A stretch of 36,002 bases of DNA from Rickettsiales bacterium (GTDB lineage: Bacteria > Pseudomonadota > Alphaproteobacteria > Micavibrionales > GCA-2720935): assembly GCA_002720935.1 (NCBI GenBank), contig PBIV01000022.1, positions 11,815 to 47,816 on the forward strand, in the 5' to 3' direction. The notes under the pieces were generated by a model. That model worked only from the letters and a program-made list of their open reading frames with translations. It ran no database searches and was not told the origin of the DNA. Position 1 is the stretch's first letter. The number at the start of each line of letters is the position of its first letter. The translations under genes and the position numbers were made by a program. Shown piece after piece: positions 1-7,342 of the stretch.

Positions 1-230
1 GAAATAGACCCCAGATGAAAAACAATATCAACAAAGTCAGAGCGCTTTTTTAAATAGGGAATAAAATCTTCAGGATCAACGATATCGCGAATTTCACGCT
101 TTGAGATATTTTTCCATTTGTCATCAGAGCCAAGGCGATCAACGATTGTAATGTCGTGATATCCTTTTGCTTCTAATGCTGCGATTAAGTTTGAGCCGAT
201 AAATCCAGCGCCGCCAGTTACAATAATCAT
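1..230 (-). CDS. hldD: ADP-L-glycero-D-manno-heptose 6-epimerase, N-terminal part (gene runs off the window)
   Basis: Only the first 76 codons are inside the window. Reading down from the ATG whose complement is at 228-230, the protein opens with MIIVTGGAGFIGSNL, the glycine-rich NAD(P)-binding loop of extended short-chain dehydrogenase/epimerases, followed by an acidic residue in TIVDRLG that would bind the cofactor ribose. The next stretch (DKWKNISKREIRDIVD, then FHLGS) resembles HldD, which epimerises ADP-heptose for the LPS inner core. A GT9 transferase at 13,400-14,386 fits the same pathway. The family (NAD-dependent epimerase) is near certain. The HldD assignment rests on the N-terminal third only, so another sugar-nucleotide epimerase remains possible. 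Confidence 0.72.
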   Translation of the reverse strand, partial: MIIVTGGAGFIGSNLIAALEAKGYHDITIVDRLGSDDKWKNISKREIRDIVDPEDFIPYLKKRSDFVDIVFHLGSI

Positions 231-532
231 AATTTATAGAATCCTTATTTTTTTATAAAAACCTATCATGAAGCAAGTGCTTTGATTTTAAAAGGGTCTT
301 TTAGAGTCAAGTCAAAAGTTTTTATTTTTTATGCGATTTTATTTTGACTCTTAGCTCATTTTTTGTCATTAATCCGAGTCGCAAAACATTAAATTGTAAT
401 GTTTGTTATCTTTTAAGCCTTTTTATTAAAAAACACACCAAAGGTTCTGATTTAAAAATATTTTTTAAGTTGGTGTGCGTTGCTGACAAGATTTGCAGAC
501 GCTATTAGTTACGTTAGAAATGAAGGACCTGA
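231..532. promoter_or_regulatory. Divergent non-coding spacer with three inverted repeats and three GANTC sites
   Basis: No open reading frame of note. It lies between the divergent starts of the hldD-like gene and the ybjN gene, so it should hold both promoters. Three inverted repeats can be read directly: AGAGTCAA at 303-310 with TTGACTCT at 344-351; AAACATT at 384-390 with AATGTTT at 398-404; and CACACCA at 434-440 with TGGTGTG at 471-477. GANTC (the CcrM methylation motif of many Alphaproteobacteria) occurs at 304-308, 346-350 and 376-380; the first two sit inside the arms of the first inverted repeat. I could not assign convincing -35/-10 boxes. Confidence 0.5.
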
Positions 533-1048
533 ATGAAAATGAGAAACACCAAATCACAAAAAGCATTTTACGATTTTACAACAGCCTTGGAAGGGATTGA
601 AAAAGCCCTGTCTGTTGCTGGTTTTACGTGGGATCGATTAAGTGATGAAGAGATCAAGCTAACTTTGGCTGGTCGTTGGTGTGATTATAAGGTTTTCTTT
701 GAGTATTGCGATGATCTGGATGTTGTCCAGTTAACAATCTGGCCTGAAGGTGTTTTTGTTGGGGATAAAGATTTATCAGATATCGCAGAATTTCTTGCAC
801 GCATTAATCAACAGCTTTGGATTGGTTGTTTTTGTTGGGATGATGAGGCAGAAACAATTACCTTCCGTCAAACATTCTTAGCCAATGAAGCGCACAGCAT
901 TGAGGCTGAATCTTTGGTTGATGTATTAGAAGCTGCAAAACTTGCTTTTGATCGTTTTCAACCATTTTTCCAATTGCTTGTTACTGGCGATGTTGGTGTT
1001 CAGCAAAGCTTGAACGTTGCTTACATGGATACAATCGGCGAAGCGTAA
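533..1048 (+). CDS. YbjN domain-containing protein
   Basis: A 171-residue soluble protein without signal peptide or membrane segment. The central part (residues about 15-140) alternates beta strands and helices, with the acidic and aromatic pattern of the YbjN/type III secretion chaperone-like fold (for example CDDLDVVQLTIWPEG, and FCWDDEAETITFRQTF near residues 100-115). In Alphaproteobacteria a YbjN-family gene commonly lies just upstream of proC, as here. The start is supported by AAGGA at 523-527, five bases before the ATG; a second ATG two codons later is possible. The biochemical role of the family is not established; E. coli YbjN has been linked to stress and motility phenotypes. The assignment is by sequence pattern and context. 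Confidence 0.7.
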   Translation: MKMRNTKSQKAFYDFTTALEGIEKALSVAGFTWDRLSDEEIKLTLAGRWCDYKVFFEYCDDLDVVQLTIWPEGVFVGDKDLSDIAEFLARINQQLWIGCFCWDDEAETITFRQTFLANEAHSIEAESLVDVLEAAKLAFDRFQPFFQLLVTGDVGVQQSLNVAYMDTIGEA

Positions 1049-1128
1049 AATTCTTTAATCTTTAAATTTGTCATTCTATATAAAATCTTATAGGCTCTCC
1101 TTAATAAAAGCAATTAAGGAAGGCAAAA

Positions 1129-1938
1129 ATGGTATCATCAAAAAAACTTCTACTTGTTGGGTGTGGAAAAATGGGCGCGGCTCTTTTAACGGGCTGGCTT
1201 AAAAATGATTTTTTTAGTGAAATCACAATTATAGATCCATTCTTTAATTCTAACTTGGAAGAAGAAAACGTCACAATTCTGGACAGTGTTGATAAATATC
1301 AAAGCACTCCAGATGTCATTGTTTTTGCGATTAAACCACAAATCTTTAGTGTGGCTTTGCCTGATTATTCTCAATTTGAAAATGCTTTGTTTATTTCTAT
1401 CGCAGCGGGGCAATCTGTTGACAAGATTGGTTCTTTGATCGGAGAGGATAAACGTATAATTCGTGTTATGCCCAATACGCCAGCTTCAATTGGTCATGGT
1501 ATGAGTGTGCTTTATGCGAATAAATTTGCGAGCAATGAAGATAAAGAACTGTCACAAAACCTGATGGAAGTTTGCGGGCAAACGCTCTGGATTGATAAAG
1601 AAGATGATATGCACGCAGTAACTGCGCTTTCGGGTAGTGGGCCTGCTTATGTGTTTCATATGATTGAGGCACTAGCAGAAGCGGGCAGAGAGTTGGGTCT
1701 GGCTTCCGATGTCGCAATGACATTAGCACGCCAAACGGTAGAAGGCTCAGCGATGTTAAGTGCAGCTGATAAACAAACAGCCGTCTCTGTTTTAAGGGAA
1801 AATGTGACAAGTCCGCAAGGGACAACTTGGGCAGGCTTAACAGTTCTAATGAATGATCATGAAGGTTTGCCCAAATTAATGAAGAAAACGTTAGAGGCTG
1901 CAAAAAGCCGTTCTATTGTTCTTGATAGCTTGGATTAA
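1129..1938 (+). CDS. proC: Pyrroline-5-carboxylate reductase
   Basis: Last step of proline synthesis: NAD(P)H-dependent reduction of 1-pyrroline-5-carboxylate to L-proline in the cytoplasm. At 269 residues it has the usual family length. The N-terminal Rossmann fold starts with LLLVGCGKMGAALLTGW (dinucleotide-binding GxGxMG at residues 11-16). Further family signatures are IRVMPNTPASIGHGMS, the substrate-pocket loop ALSGSGPAYVF, and the C-terminal dimer helix signature NVTSPQGTTWAGL, where SPQGTT replaces the more common SPGGTT. A strong Shine-Dalgarno (AAGGAAGG) lies a few bases before the ATG. It follows the YbjN gene after 80 bases and may be co-transcribed with it. No clear terminator follows. 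Confidence 0.95.
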   Translation: MVSSKKLLLVGCGKMGAALLTGWLKNDFFSEITIIDPFFNSNLEEENVTILDSVDKYQSTPDVIVFAIKPQIFSVALPDYSQFENALFISIAAGQSVDKIGSLIGEDKRIIRVMPNTPASIGHGMSVLYANKFASNEDKELSQNLMEVCGQTLWIDKEDDMHAVTALSGSGPAYVFHMIEALAEAGRELGLASDVAMTLARQTVEGSAMLSAADKQTAVSVLRENVTSPQGTTWAGLTVLMNDHEGLPKLMKKTLEAAKSRSIVLDSLD

Positions 1939-2013
1939 AATCGCTTTATTTTGTTGTTTTTTTGAGCTAGGATTTCTTTATCAAAATTGTGGGGAGTCTC
2001 TCACTCTATCTAA

Positions 2014-2031
2014 ATGCTTTGTTCAAAGCAT
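2014..2031. promoter_or_regulatory. Perfect 18-bp palindrome in the prpD leader (candidate operator)
   Basis: The sequence ATGCTTTGTTCAAAGCAT is two perfect 8-base inverted arms around a TT centre. It ends about a dozen bases before the Shine-Dalgarno of prpD (AAAGGA at 2043-2048). It has the size and symmetry of a binding site for a dimeric repressor and lies where binding would block the prp transcript. No regulator gene is adjacent. It could alternatively form a short RNA hairpin. That it is an operator is an inference. Confidence 0.5.
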
Positions 2032-2055
2032 GATTTAAATCAAAAGGAATTAGCA

Positions 2056-3564
2056 ATGAAATTACACACTCTGAAAGTCCACCCAGAAAAAGACCGTCTT
2101 AAAAAAGAAGATCAACTCGCTTGGAAAATGGCAGAGATTGCAGCTGATAATGTTGCTTTGGATGATGATGTAGTAGATATGATTATTAACCGTATCATTG
2201 ATAATGCGTCTGTTGCGATGGCATCTGTGAATAGATCATCAGTGATTTGTGCAAGGGCACAAGCAAGACAACATGAAAAGAAAAATGGCGCTACTGTTTT
2301 TGGTTTATCAAAAGAGTATCGTTTTTCACCAGAATGGGCGGCATGGGCAAATGGAACAGCTGTGCGTGAGCTTGATTGGCATGATACATTTTTGGCCGCT
2401 GACTATTCACACCCAGCAGATAATATTCCACCACTTTTAGCAGTCGCGCAAACATTGGGATGTTCAGGAAGCGATCTTCTTCGTGGATTAGCGACAGCCT
2501 ATGAGTTTCACATTGCTCTTGTTAAAGGGATTTGTTTACACAAACATAAAATTGACCATATTGCGCATTTGGCACCTGCGGCAGCCGCAGGAATTGGAAC
2601 GATGTTGAATTTAGATAAGGACACGATTTATCAAGCAATTCAGCAGGCGTTACATGTATCGTGTTCTACAAGGCAATCACGTAAAGGCGAGATTTCAACA
2701 TGGAAAGCATTTGCGCCAGCCCATGCTGGTAAATTAGCAATTGAAGCCGTTGACCGTGCAATGCGAGGTGAGGGTGCACCAAGTCCAATTTATGAAGGCG
2801 AGGATAGTGTCGTTGCATGGATGCTTGATGGCCCAGATGCTGAATATAAAATTCCACTTCCAGAGCTCGGGCAGAGCAAGCGCCAGATCATGGATTCATA
2901 CACAAAAGAACATTCTGCGGAGTACCAATCACAAGCCTTAATTGACTTGGCATTCGAGCTTCGTGAAAAGATCGATAATTTTGATGATATTGAGGACATC
3001 TTGATTGAAACAAGTCATCACACTCATTACGTGATCGGAACAGGCGCTAATGATCCACAAAAAATGGATCCTAAGGCCAGCCGTGAAACTTTAGATCACT
3101 CAATCATGTATATATTTACTGTCGCCTTGGAAGATGGCAAATGGCATCATGTTGACTCATACACACCTGAGCGTGCTGGACGTGATAAAACGGTTAAGAT
3201 TTGGCACAAAGTTCGCACCATTGAAGATCCAAAATGGACAGAGCGTTATCACTCAAGTGATCCAAATGTAAAAGCGTTTGGTGGTAAGGTTATAATCACA
3301 ATGAAGGATGGCACTAAAATTGAAGGCGAGAAGGCTGTTGCTAATGCGCACACACTTGGCAAGACACCTTGGAAGCGTCCAAACTATGTGAATAAATTCA
3401 AAGTTGTCACGGAAGGCATTTTATCAGCTAAAGAACAAGATCGTTTCTTGAGCCTTGTTGATAATTTAAAGAATTTAAACGCAAGTGATCTACTGGATTT
3501 AAATCCTGTAATTGATGAAAAGGATTTAGTCGATAGCAGAAATGATAAGAAGGGGATCTTTTAA
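2056..3564 (+). CDS. prpD: 2-Methylcitrate dehydratase (MmgE/PrpD family)
   Basis: Dehydrates 2-methylcitrate to 2-methyl-cis-aconitate in the methylcitrate cycle for propionyl-CoA. The protein is 502 residues from the chosen ATG, close to the 483 of E. coli PrpD. It shows the all-helical N-terminal MmgE/PrpD domain with family stretches such as [19 protein letters not shown], followed by [14 protein letters not shown] and the [19 protein letters not shown] region, and a C-terminal domain with [15 protein letters not shown] longer frame opens at an ATG at 2014, but that ATG is part of the palindrome and has no ribosome site; the ATG at 2056 is preceded by AAAGGA and begins the conserved KLHTLKVHP segment. 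prpB follows after two bases, so the two are translationally coupled. Confidence 0.93.
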   Translation: MKLHTLKVHPEKDRLKKEDQLAWKMAEIAADNVALDDDVVDMIINRIIDNASVAMASVNRSSVICARAQARQHEKKNGATVFGLSKEYRFSPEWAAWANGTAVRELDWHDTFLAADYSHPADNIPPLLAVAQTLGCSGSDLLRGLATAYEFHIALVKGICLHKHKIDHIAHLAPAAAAGIGTMLNLDKDTIYQAIQQALHVSCSTRQSRKGEISTWKAFAPAHAGKLAIEAVDRAMRGEGAPSPIYEGEDSVVAWMLDGPDAEYKIPLPELGQSKRQIMDSYTKEHSAEYQSQALIDLAFELREKIDNFDDIEDILIETSHHTHYVIGTGANDPQKMDPKASRETLDHSIMYIFTVALEDGKWHHVDSYTPERAGRDKTVKIWHKVRTIEDPKWTERYHSSDPNVKAFGGKVIITMKDGTKIEGEKAVANAHTLGKTPWKRPNYVNKFKVVTEGILSAKEQDRFLSLVDNLKNLNASDLLDLNPVIDEKDLVDSRNDKKGIF

Positions 3565-3566
3565 GT

Positions 3567-4496
3567 TTGAGTGAATATTTTAAAAGAAAACCAATTTTTA
3601 GCAAAACAATCAGCTCGGAAGATGTTCGGGCTGGTTTTGCTAAACTATTAGCGGATAAAAAAGGGGTTGCCCTTATTGGCGTTACACAAGCCATAGAGGC
3701 AATTATTATTGAGCGCCAAGCAAAGATTCGACAAATCCCTGTTGCTTTATATTTATCTGGCGCAGGGCTTTCAACATCTCTTGGTATTCCCGATATCGGT
3801 GTGATGGATTTAGAAGATGTTGTTTATGCTGTAAAAACCATTTCAAGAGTTACCAATCTGCCACTGCTTGTTGATATTGATACGGGCTATGAGGATATTG
3901 AACATACGATCAAAGAGATTGAGGCTGCGGGTGCAGCTGGCGTTCATGTTGAAGACCAGCTCTTTCCTAAACGTTGCGGGCATTTAGATGGCAAAGAGCT
4001 CGTTTCTAAAAAAGAGATGATTGCGAAAATAAAAAAGGCGGTCGATGCAAAAACAGATAAAAACTTTATCATCATGGCGCGCAGTGATGCAAAGGCCGTT
4101 GAGGGGTTTGATGCAATGATTGATCGTCTTGATGCTTATATTGAATCAGGTGCAGATGCAATTTTCCCAGAGGCAATGACAGGGGTTGAAGATTTTACCC
4201 GTGTTGCAGAGACGTTTAATGTTCCCATGTTAGCCAATTTAACGGAAAATGGAAAAACACCGCTTGGCTTAGAAGATATTTTAAAGCGGTTGGGCTATTC
4301 ACTTCTTTTATATCCTGTAACTTACATGCGCGCGCACATGAAATCATTGGGGCATGCAACAGATATCCTCTTAAATGAAGGTAATAAGAACTTAGCCAAA
4401 ATGGTCATGGCCAGACAAGATGCTATGCAGCTTTTAAATTATGATCAATATGTTTCTCAAGATGAAAAACTTGGAAATCATGGTTACGAAGCATAA
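3567..4496 (+). CDS. prpB: 2-Methylisocitrate lyase
   Basis: Cleaves 2-methylisocitrate to pyruvate and succinate. The protein is 309 residues and belongs to the isocitrate lyase/PEP mutase barrel superfamily. Visible signatures: YLSGAG (residues 62-67, substrate loop), the metal site DIDTGYE (103-109), the catalytic loop KRCGH with Cys137, and NLTENGKTPL near the C-terminus, which is typical of methylisocitrate lyases. The start is a TTG two bases after the prpD stop, with an AAGGGG Shine-Dalgarno inside the end of prpD. No ATG in this frame gives the conserved N-terminus, so the TTG start is likely real and probably depends on coupling to prpD translation. Confidence 0.93.
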   Translation: MSEYFKRKPIFSKTISSEDVRAGFAKLLADKKGVALIGVTQAIEAIIIERQAKIRQIPVALYLSGAGLSTSLGIPDIGVMDLEDVVYAVKTISRVTNLPLLVDIDTGYEDIEHTIKEIEAAGAAGVHVEDQLFPKRCGHLDGKELVSKKEMIAKIKKAVDAKTDKNFIIMARSDAKAVEGFDAMIDRLDAYIESGADAIFPEAMTGVEDFTRVAETFNVPMLANLTENGKTPLGLEDILKRLGYSLLLYPVTYMRAHMKSLGHATDILLNEGNKNLAKMVMARQDAMQLLNYDQYVSQDEKLGNHGYEA

Positions 4497-4544
4497 ATAA
4501 ATATTAGCAGTATTTAAAACTTATAAAAAATAGGGAGTTATCCA

Positions 4545-5654
4545 ATGGTAGAAGTAAGAAAAGGCCTTGAGGGCGTGATTGTTGATGAGACTTCGATTTC
4601 AAAAATTGATAAGGAAAAAAATATCCTTTTATATCGTGGTTACCCAGTTCAAGAATTGGCGATGAAGCGTTCTTTTGAGCATGTTGCTTATATGCTTTGG
4701 TATCAAGAATTGCCAACTGATCGTGAATTGATCGTTTTCCATGATAAAGAACGCCATCAAAGAACAATCTCTCCAAAAATTAAAGAGCTTATCGCTTCAA
4801 CACCAGTTGATGCACACCCAATGTCTGTTTTAAGAACGGCCGTTAGTTACTTAGGGATGGAAGAGCCATCAGCAGGACGTTTATCAAGCAATATTGCAAT
4901 TCAAAAATCAATAACACTTTATTCAAAATTACCAACGATTGTTGCTGCTATTGCAAGACATAGGCAAAGCAAACCCTTTATTGAGCCAAGAGACGATTTG
5001 GGCTTTAGTGAGAATTTCTTTTACATGGTTTTTGGTGAAGTGCCAGCCCCTGAAATTGTAAAAGCTTTTGATATTTCAATGACACTTTATGCAGAACACA
5101 CATTGAACGCATCAACATTCTCGGCCATTTTGACGGCTTCAACTTTGTCTGATTTCTATTCATGTATTGTGTCGGCGATTGGAACTTTAAAAGGCTCTCT
5201 GCATGGTGGTGCCAATGAGGAAGTCATGCATATGATGAAAGAGATAGACGATCCAGCAAAGGCAAAAGACTGGATGCTAGATAAGATCGCTAATAAAGAA
5301 AAAGTAATGGGCTTTGGCCACCGCGTTTATAAAAACGGAGATAGCCGTGTACCATGTATGACAGATGCTTATAAATTAGTATCTGAGGCTGTTGGCGATG
5401 ATAAATGGTTTAAAATGTCAGAAATCTTAGCTGAAACAATGATTTCTGAAAAAGGTATTCATCCAAATCTCGATTTTCCAGTAGGGCCAACCTATTATTT
5501 AATGGGTTTTGAAATCCCGATCTTTACACCAATCTTCGTGATGAGCCGAATTACAGGCTGGTCAGCGCATGTGATTGAGCAATGGGAAAATAACCGCATC
5601 ATTCGTCCATCATCGGCCTATGTCGGGCATGGCGAACGCCATATTGAGGATTAA
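4545..5654 (+). CDS. prpC: 2-Methylcitrate synthase (citrate synthase family)
   Basis: Condenses propionyl-CoA with oxaloacetate to 2-methylcitrate. The 369-residue length matches the short citrate-synthase class that includes PrpC. Catalytic residues can be placed: His220 in LHGGANEE, His259 in GFGHRVYKNGDSR, and Asp310 in HPNLDFPVGP. The C-terminal ARG-type segment ends with YVGHGERHIED. GGGAG lies shortly before the ATG. It is 48 bases downstream of prpB on the same strand, completing a D-B-C cluster. A role as the TCA citrate synthase cannot be excluded from sequence alone, but the neighbours argue for PrpC. It converges with the channel gene, with only two bases between stop codons and no terminator. 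Confidence 0.9.
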   Translation: MVEVRKGLEGVIVDETSISKIDKEKNILLYRGYPVQELAMKRSFEHVAYMLWYQELPTDRELIVFHDKERHQRTISPKIKELIASTPVDAHPMSVLRTAVSYLGMEEPSAGRLSSNIAIQKSITLYSKLPTIVAAIARHRQSKPFIEPRDDLGFSENFFYMVFGEVPAPEIVKAFDISMTLYAEHTLNASTFSAILTASTLSDFYSCIVSAIGTLKGSLHGGANEEVMHMMKEIDDPAKAKDWMLDKIANKEKVMGFGHRVYKNGDSRVPCMTDAYKLVSEAVGDDKWFKMSEILAETMISEKGIHPNLDFPVGPTYYLMGFEIPIFTPIFVMSRITGWSAHVIEQWENNRIIRPSSAYVGHGERHIED

Positions 5655-5656
5655 GA

Positions 5657-6544
5657 TTACTTTTTAGCAAGCTCTTTATTAAGCGCCTTAATCTCTTTGC
5701 GGAGTGTTTGGATTTCTTTTAAGACTTCCTCACGCTCAGACTGTGCTTGTTCTTCTAAATCTTCCATATATTCTTTATTTTGTGCGGCTTCAATAATGTG
5801 AAGTGAGTTCACAATAATACCTATAAATAGATTTAAAACGGCAAAACTGGTCAAGACGATAAAAGGAATAAAGAACATCCATGCATAGGGGTAAGTGACC
5901 ATGATTGGTCTTACAACTTCTGCGGCCCAGCCTTCGAGCGTCATCACTTGGAACAGGGTAAACATGCTATCACCGATAGTGCCAAACATTTCTGGAAAGG
6001 TGTCATTGAAGAGTTTTGTCGCCATCACAGATGAAACATAAAACACAAGTAATAATACTGTAATAATAGAACGCATACCAGGTAGGGCATTAAATAAGGC
6101 TTGGATAACTGCACGCATGGAGGGCACCACGGACAAAAGGCGCAAAACCCTCAAAATCCTTAAGGCACGTAGGATGCTGAATATTCCAGAGGTTGGGAGA
6201 AGTGACACAGCAACAATAATGAAGTCAAAATTATTCCATGGGTCTTTGAAAAAACGAACACGAAATGCAAATAGCTTTAAAAGAATCTCAACAACAAAAA
6301 TACCTAGAATCACTTGATCAATGAGACGTAATGTTGGACCAATTTTATCCATGATGGATTGAGAGGTCTCTAGCCCAAGCGTAATTGCATTGATAATAAT
6401 AAGAATGATGATAAAGCTTTGGAATTTTTTGTGGCAAACCAAATTAAAGATTTTTTCACGAACTCCACCAAGCTTAAACTCTGAAGTATCGCAATAATGT
6501 TCATCGTGAATGGCTTTAGCACTTTTATCAGAAAACTCAATCAT
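5657..6544 (-). CDS. Voltage-gated ion channel of the bacterial NaChBac-like type, with a TLEGW selectivity filter
   Basis: A 295-residue, six-helix channel subunit that would work as a tetramer in the inner membrane. S1 is about 41-57 and S2 about 74-94. The voltage sensor S4 has arginines every third residue (Arg126, 129, 132, 135 in ILRALRILRVLRLL). S5 is about 159-175, the pore helix about 193-201, and the filter TLEGWAAE is residues 202-209; S6 is about 221-246. The C-terminus (256-295) is an acidic and then basic heptad coiled coil, as in tetrameric bacterial Nav channels. Well-known bacterial Nav filters read TLESW; here Gly replaces Ser, as in the reported prokaryotic Cav channel CavMr and domains I and III of animal Cav channels. 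Ion preference is therefore open. It is divergent from the response regulator gene. Confidence 0.9.
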   Translation of the reverse strand: MIEFSDKSAKAIHDEHYCDTSEFKLGGVREKIFNLVCHKKFQSFIIILIIINAITLGLETSQSIMDKIGPTLRLIDQVILGIFVVEILLKLFAFRVRFFKDPWNNFDFIIVAVSLLPTSGIFSILRALRILRVLRLLSVVPSMRAVIQALFNALPGMRSIITVLLLVFYVSSVMATKLFNDTFPEMFGTIGDSMFTLFQVMTLEGWAAEVVRPIMVTYPYAWMFFIPFIVLTSFAVLNLFIGIIVNSLHIIEAAQNKEYMEDLEEQAQSEREEVLKEIQTLRKEIKALNKELAKK

Positions 6545-6635
6545 GTGTTTACTGTGTATCTTTCTTTTGCTATCGGTTAACTCTCATAGTAATGTTTTAT
6601 ATTATAGCTTATATATTAAAAAAATGTAATTGCAA

Positions 6636-7337
6636 ATGGACACAACCAAACACCATATTTTAGTCACAGATGACGATGAACGCATTCGCACATTGTTGTT
6701 TAAGTACTTTCAAAAAAACGGCTTTATTGTATCGTTAGCGCATGATGCTTTTGAGGCTTGGGAGCTTATTGAGAAAATAGATTTTGATATCTGTATTTTT
6801 GATGTGATGATGCCAGAGCGCGAAGGCTTTAAAAATGGTTTTGATTTGGTCAAAAAATTAAGAGCAAAAGAATTTGAAACACCAATTTTAATGCTAACCG
6901 CAAAGGGCGAGAGTGAAGAGCGTATTGAAGGATTAGAATCAGGCGCAGATGATTATTTATCAAAACCATTTGAACCAAAAGAATTACTTTTACGTGTTCA
7001 GTCTATTTTAAAGCGCTCAAGCAAAGCTGTTCAAAACAAGCAAGAAATTAGTATTGGATCTTATGTGTTTGATAGTGAGCGAGGCCAGCTCCTTGATGGG
7101 AGTGATGTTGTTGATTTAACCAATGTTGAAACCACACTGCTAAATTTATTAACCAGTAAACCAACACATATTTTCTCGCGTGAAGAACTGGCTGGTGAAA
7201 CACACCAAGACCCAGATTCAAGAACAATTGATGTTCAAATTACTAGGTTAAGAAAAAAAATTGAACCTGATCCAAAAACACCACGTTATATTCAAACCGT
7301 GCGCGGTCAGGGATATGTATTTAGACCGGATTATTAA
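6636..7337 (+). CDS. OmpR/PhoB-family response regulator
   Basis: A 233-residue, two-domain DNA-binding response regulator. The receiver domain (about 6-122) has the acidic pocket TDDDE, phospho-acceptor Asp56 in IFDVMMP, Thr88 in MLTAKG and Lys110 in YLSKPF. After VMMP there is a slightly longer loop (EREGFKNGFD) than in E. coli OmpR. The C-terminal winged helix has LTNVETTLLNLL, the recognition helix region DSRTIDVQITRLRKKIE and the closing TVRGQGYVF. A TTG at 6630 could extend the protein by two residues; the ATG at 6636 is preferred, but no clear Shine-Dalgarno precedes either. It lies five bases before its partner kinase. The pair resembles alphaproteobacterial OmpR/EnvZ; the exact signal is unknown. 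Confidence 0.9.
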   Translation: MDTTKHHILVTDDDERIRTLLFKYFQKNGFIVSLAHDAFEAWELIEKIDFDICIFDVMMPEREGFKNGFDLVKKLRAKEFETPILMLTAKGESEERIEGLESGADDYLSKPFEPKELLLRVQSILKRSSKAVQNKQEISIGSYVFDSERGQLLDGSDVVDLTNVETTLLNLLTSKPTHIFSREELAGETHQDPDSRTIDVQITRLRKKIEPDPKTPRYIQTVRGQGYVFRPDY

Positions 7338-7342
7338 AACTT

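Noticed and set aside
409-430. A CtrA-like TTAA-N7-TTAA box in the hldD/ybjN spacer
   Set aside because: The two TTAA elements are nine bases apart rather than seven, and AT-rich DNA makes such pairs frequent.
1466-1903. 145-residue open frame antisense to proC
   Set aside because: Fully inside proC, composition unlike a protein, and no ribosome site.
2014-2055. A longer prpD start at the ATG at 2014
   Set aside because: It falls inside the palindrome, has no ribosome site, and adds residues unlike the family; the ATG at 2056 has AAAGGA before it.
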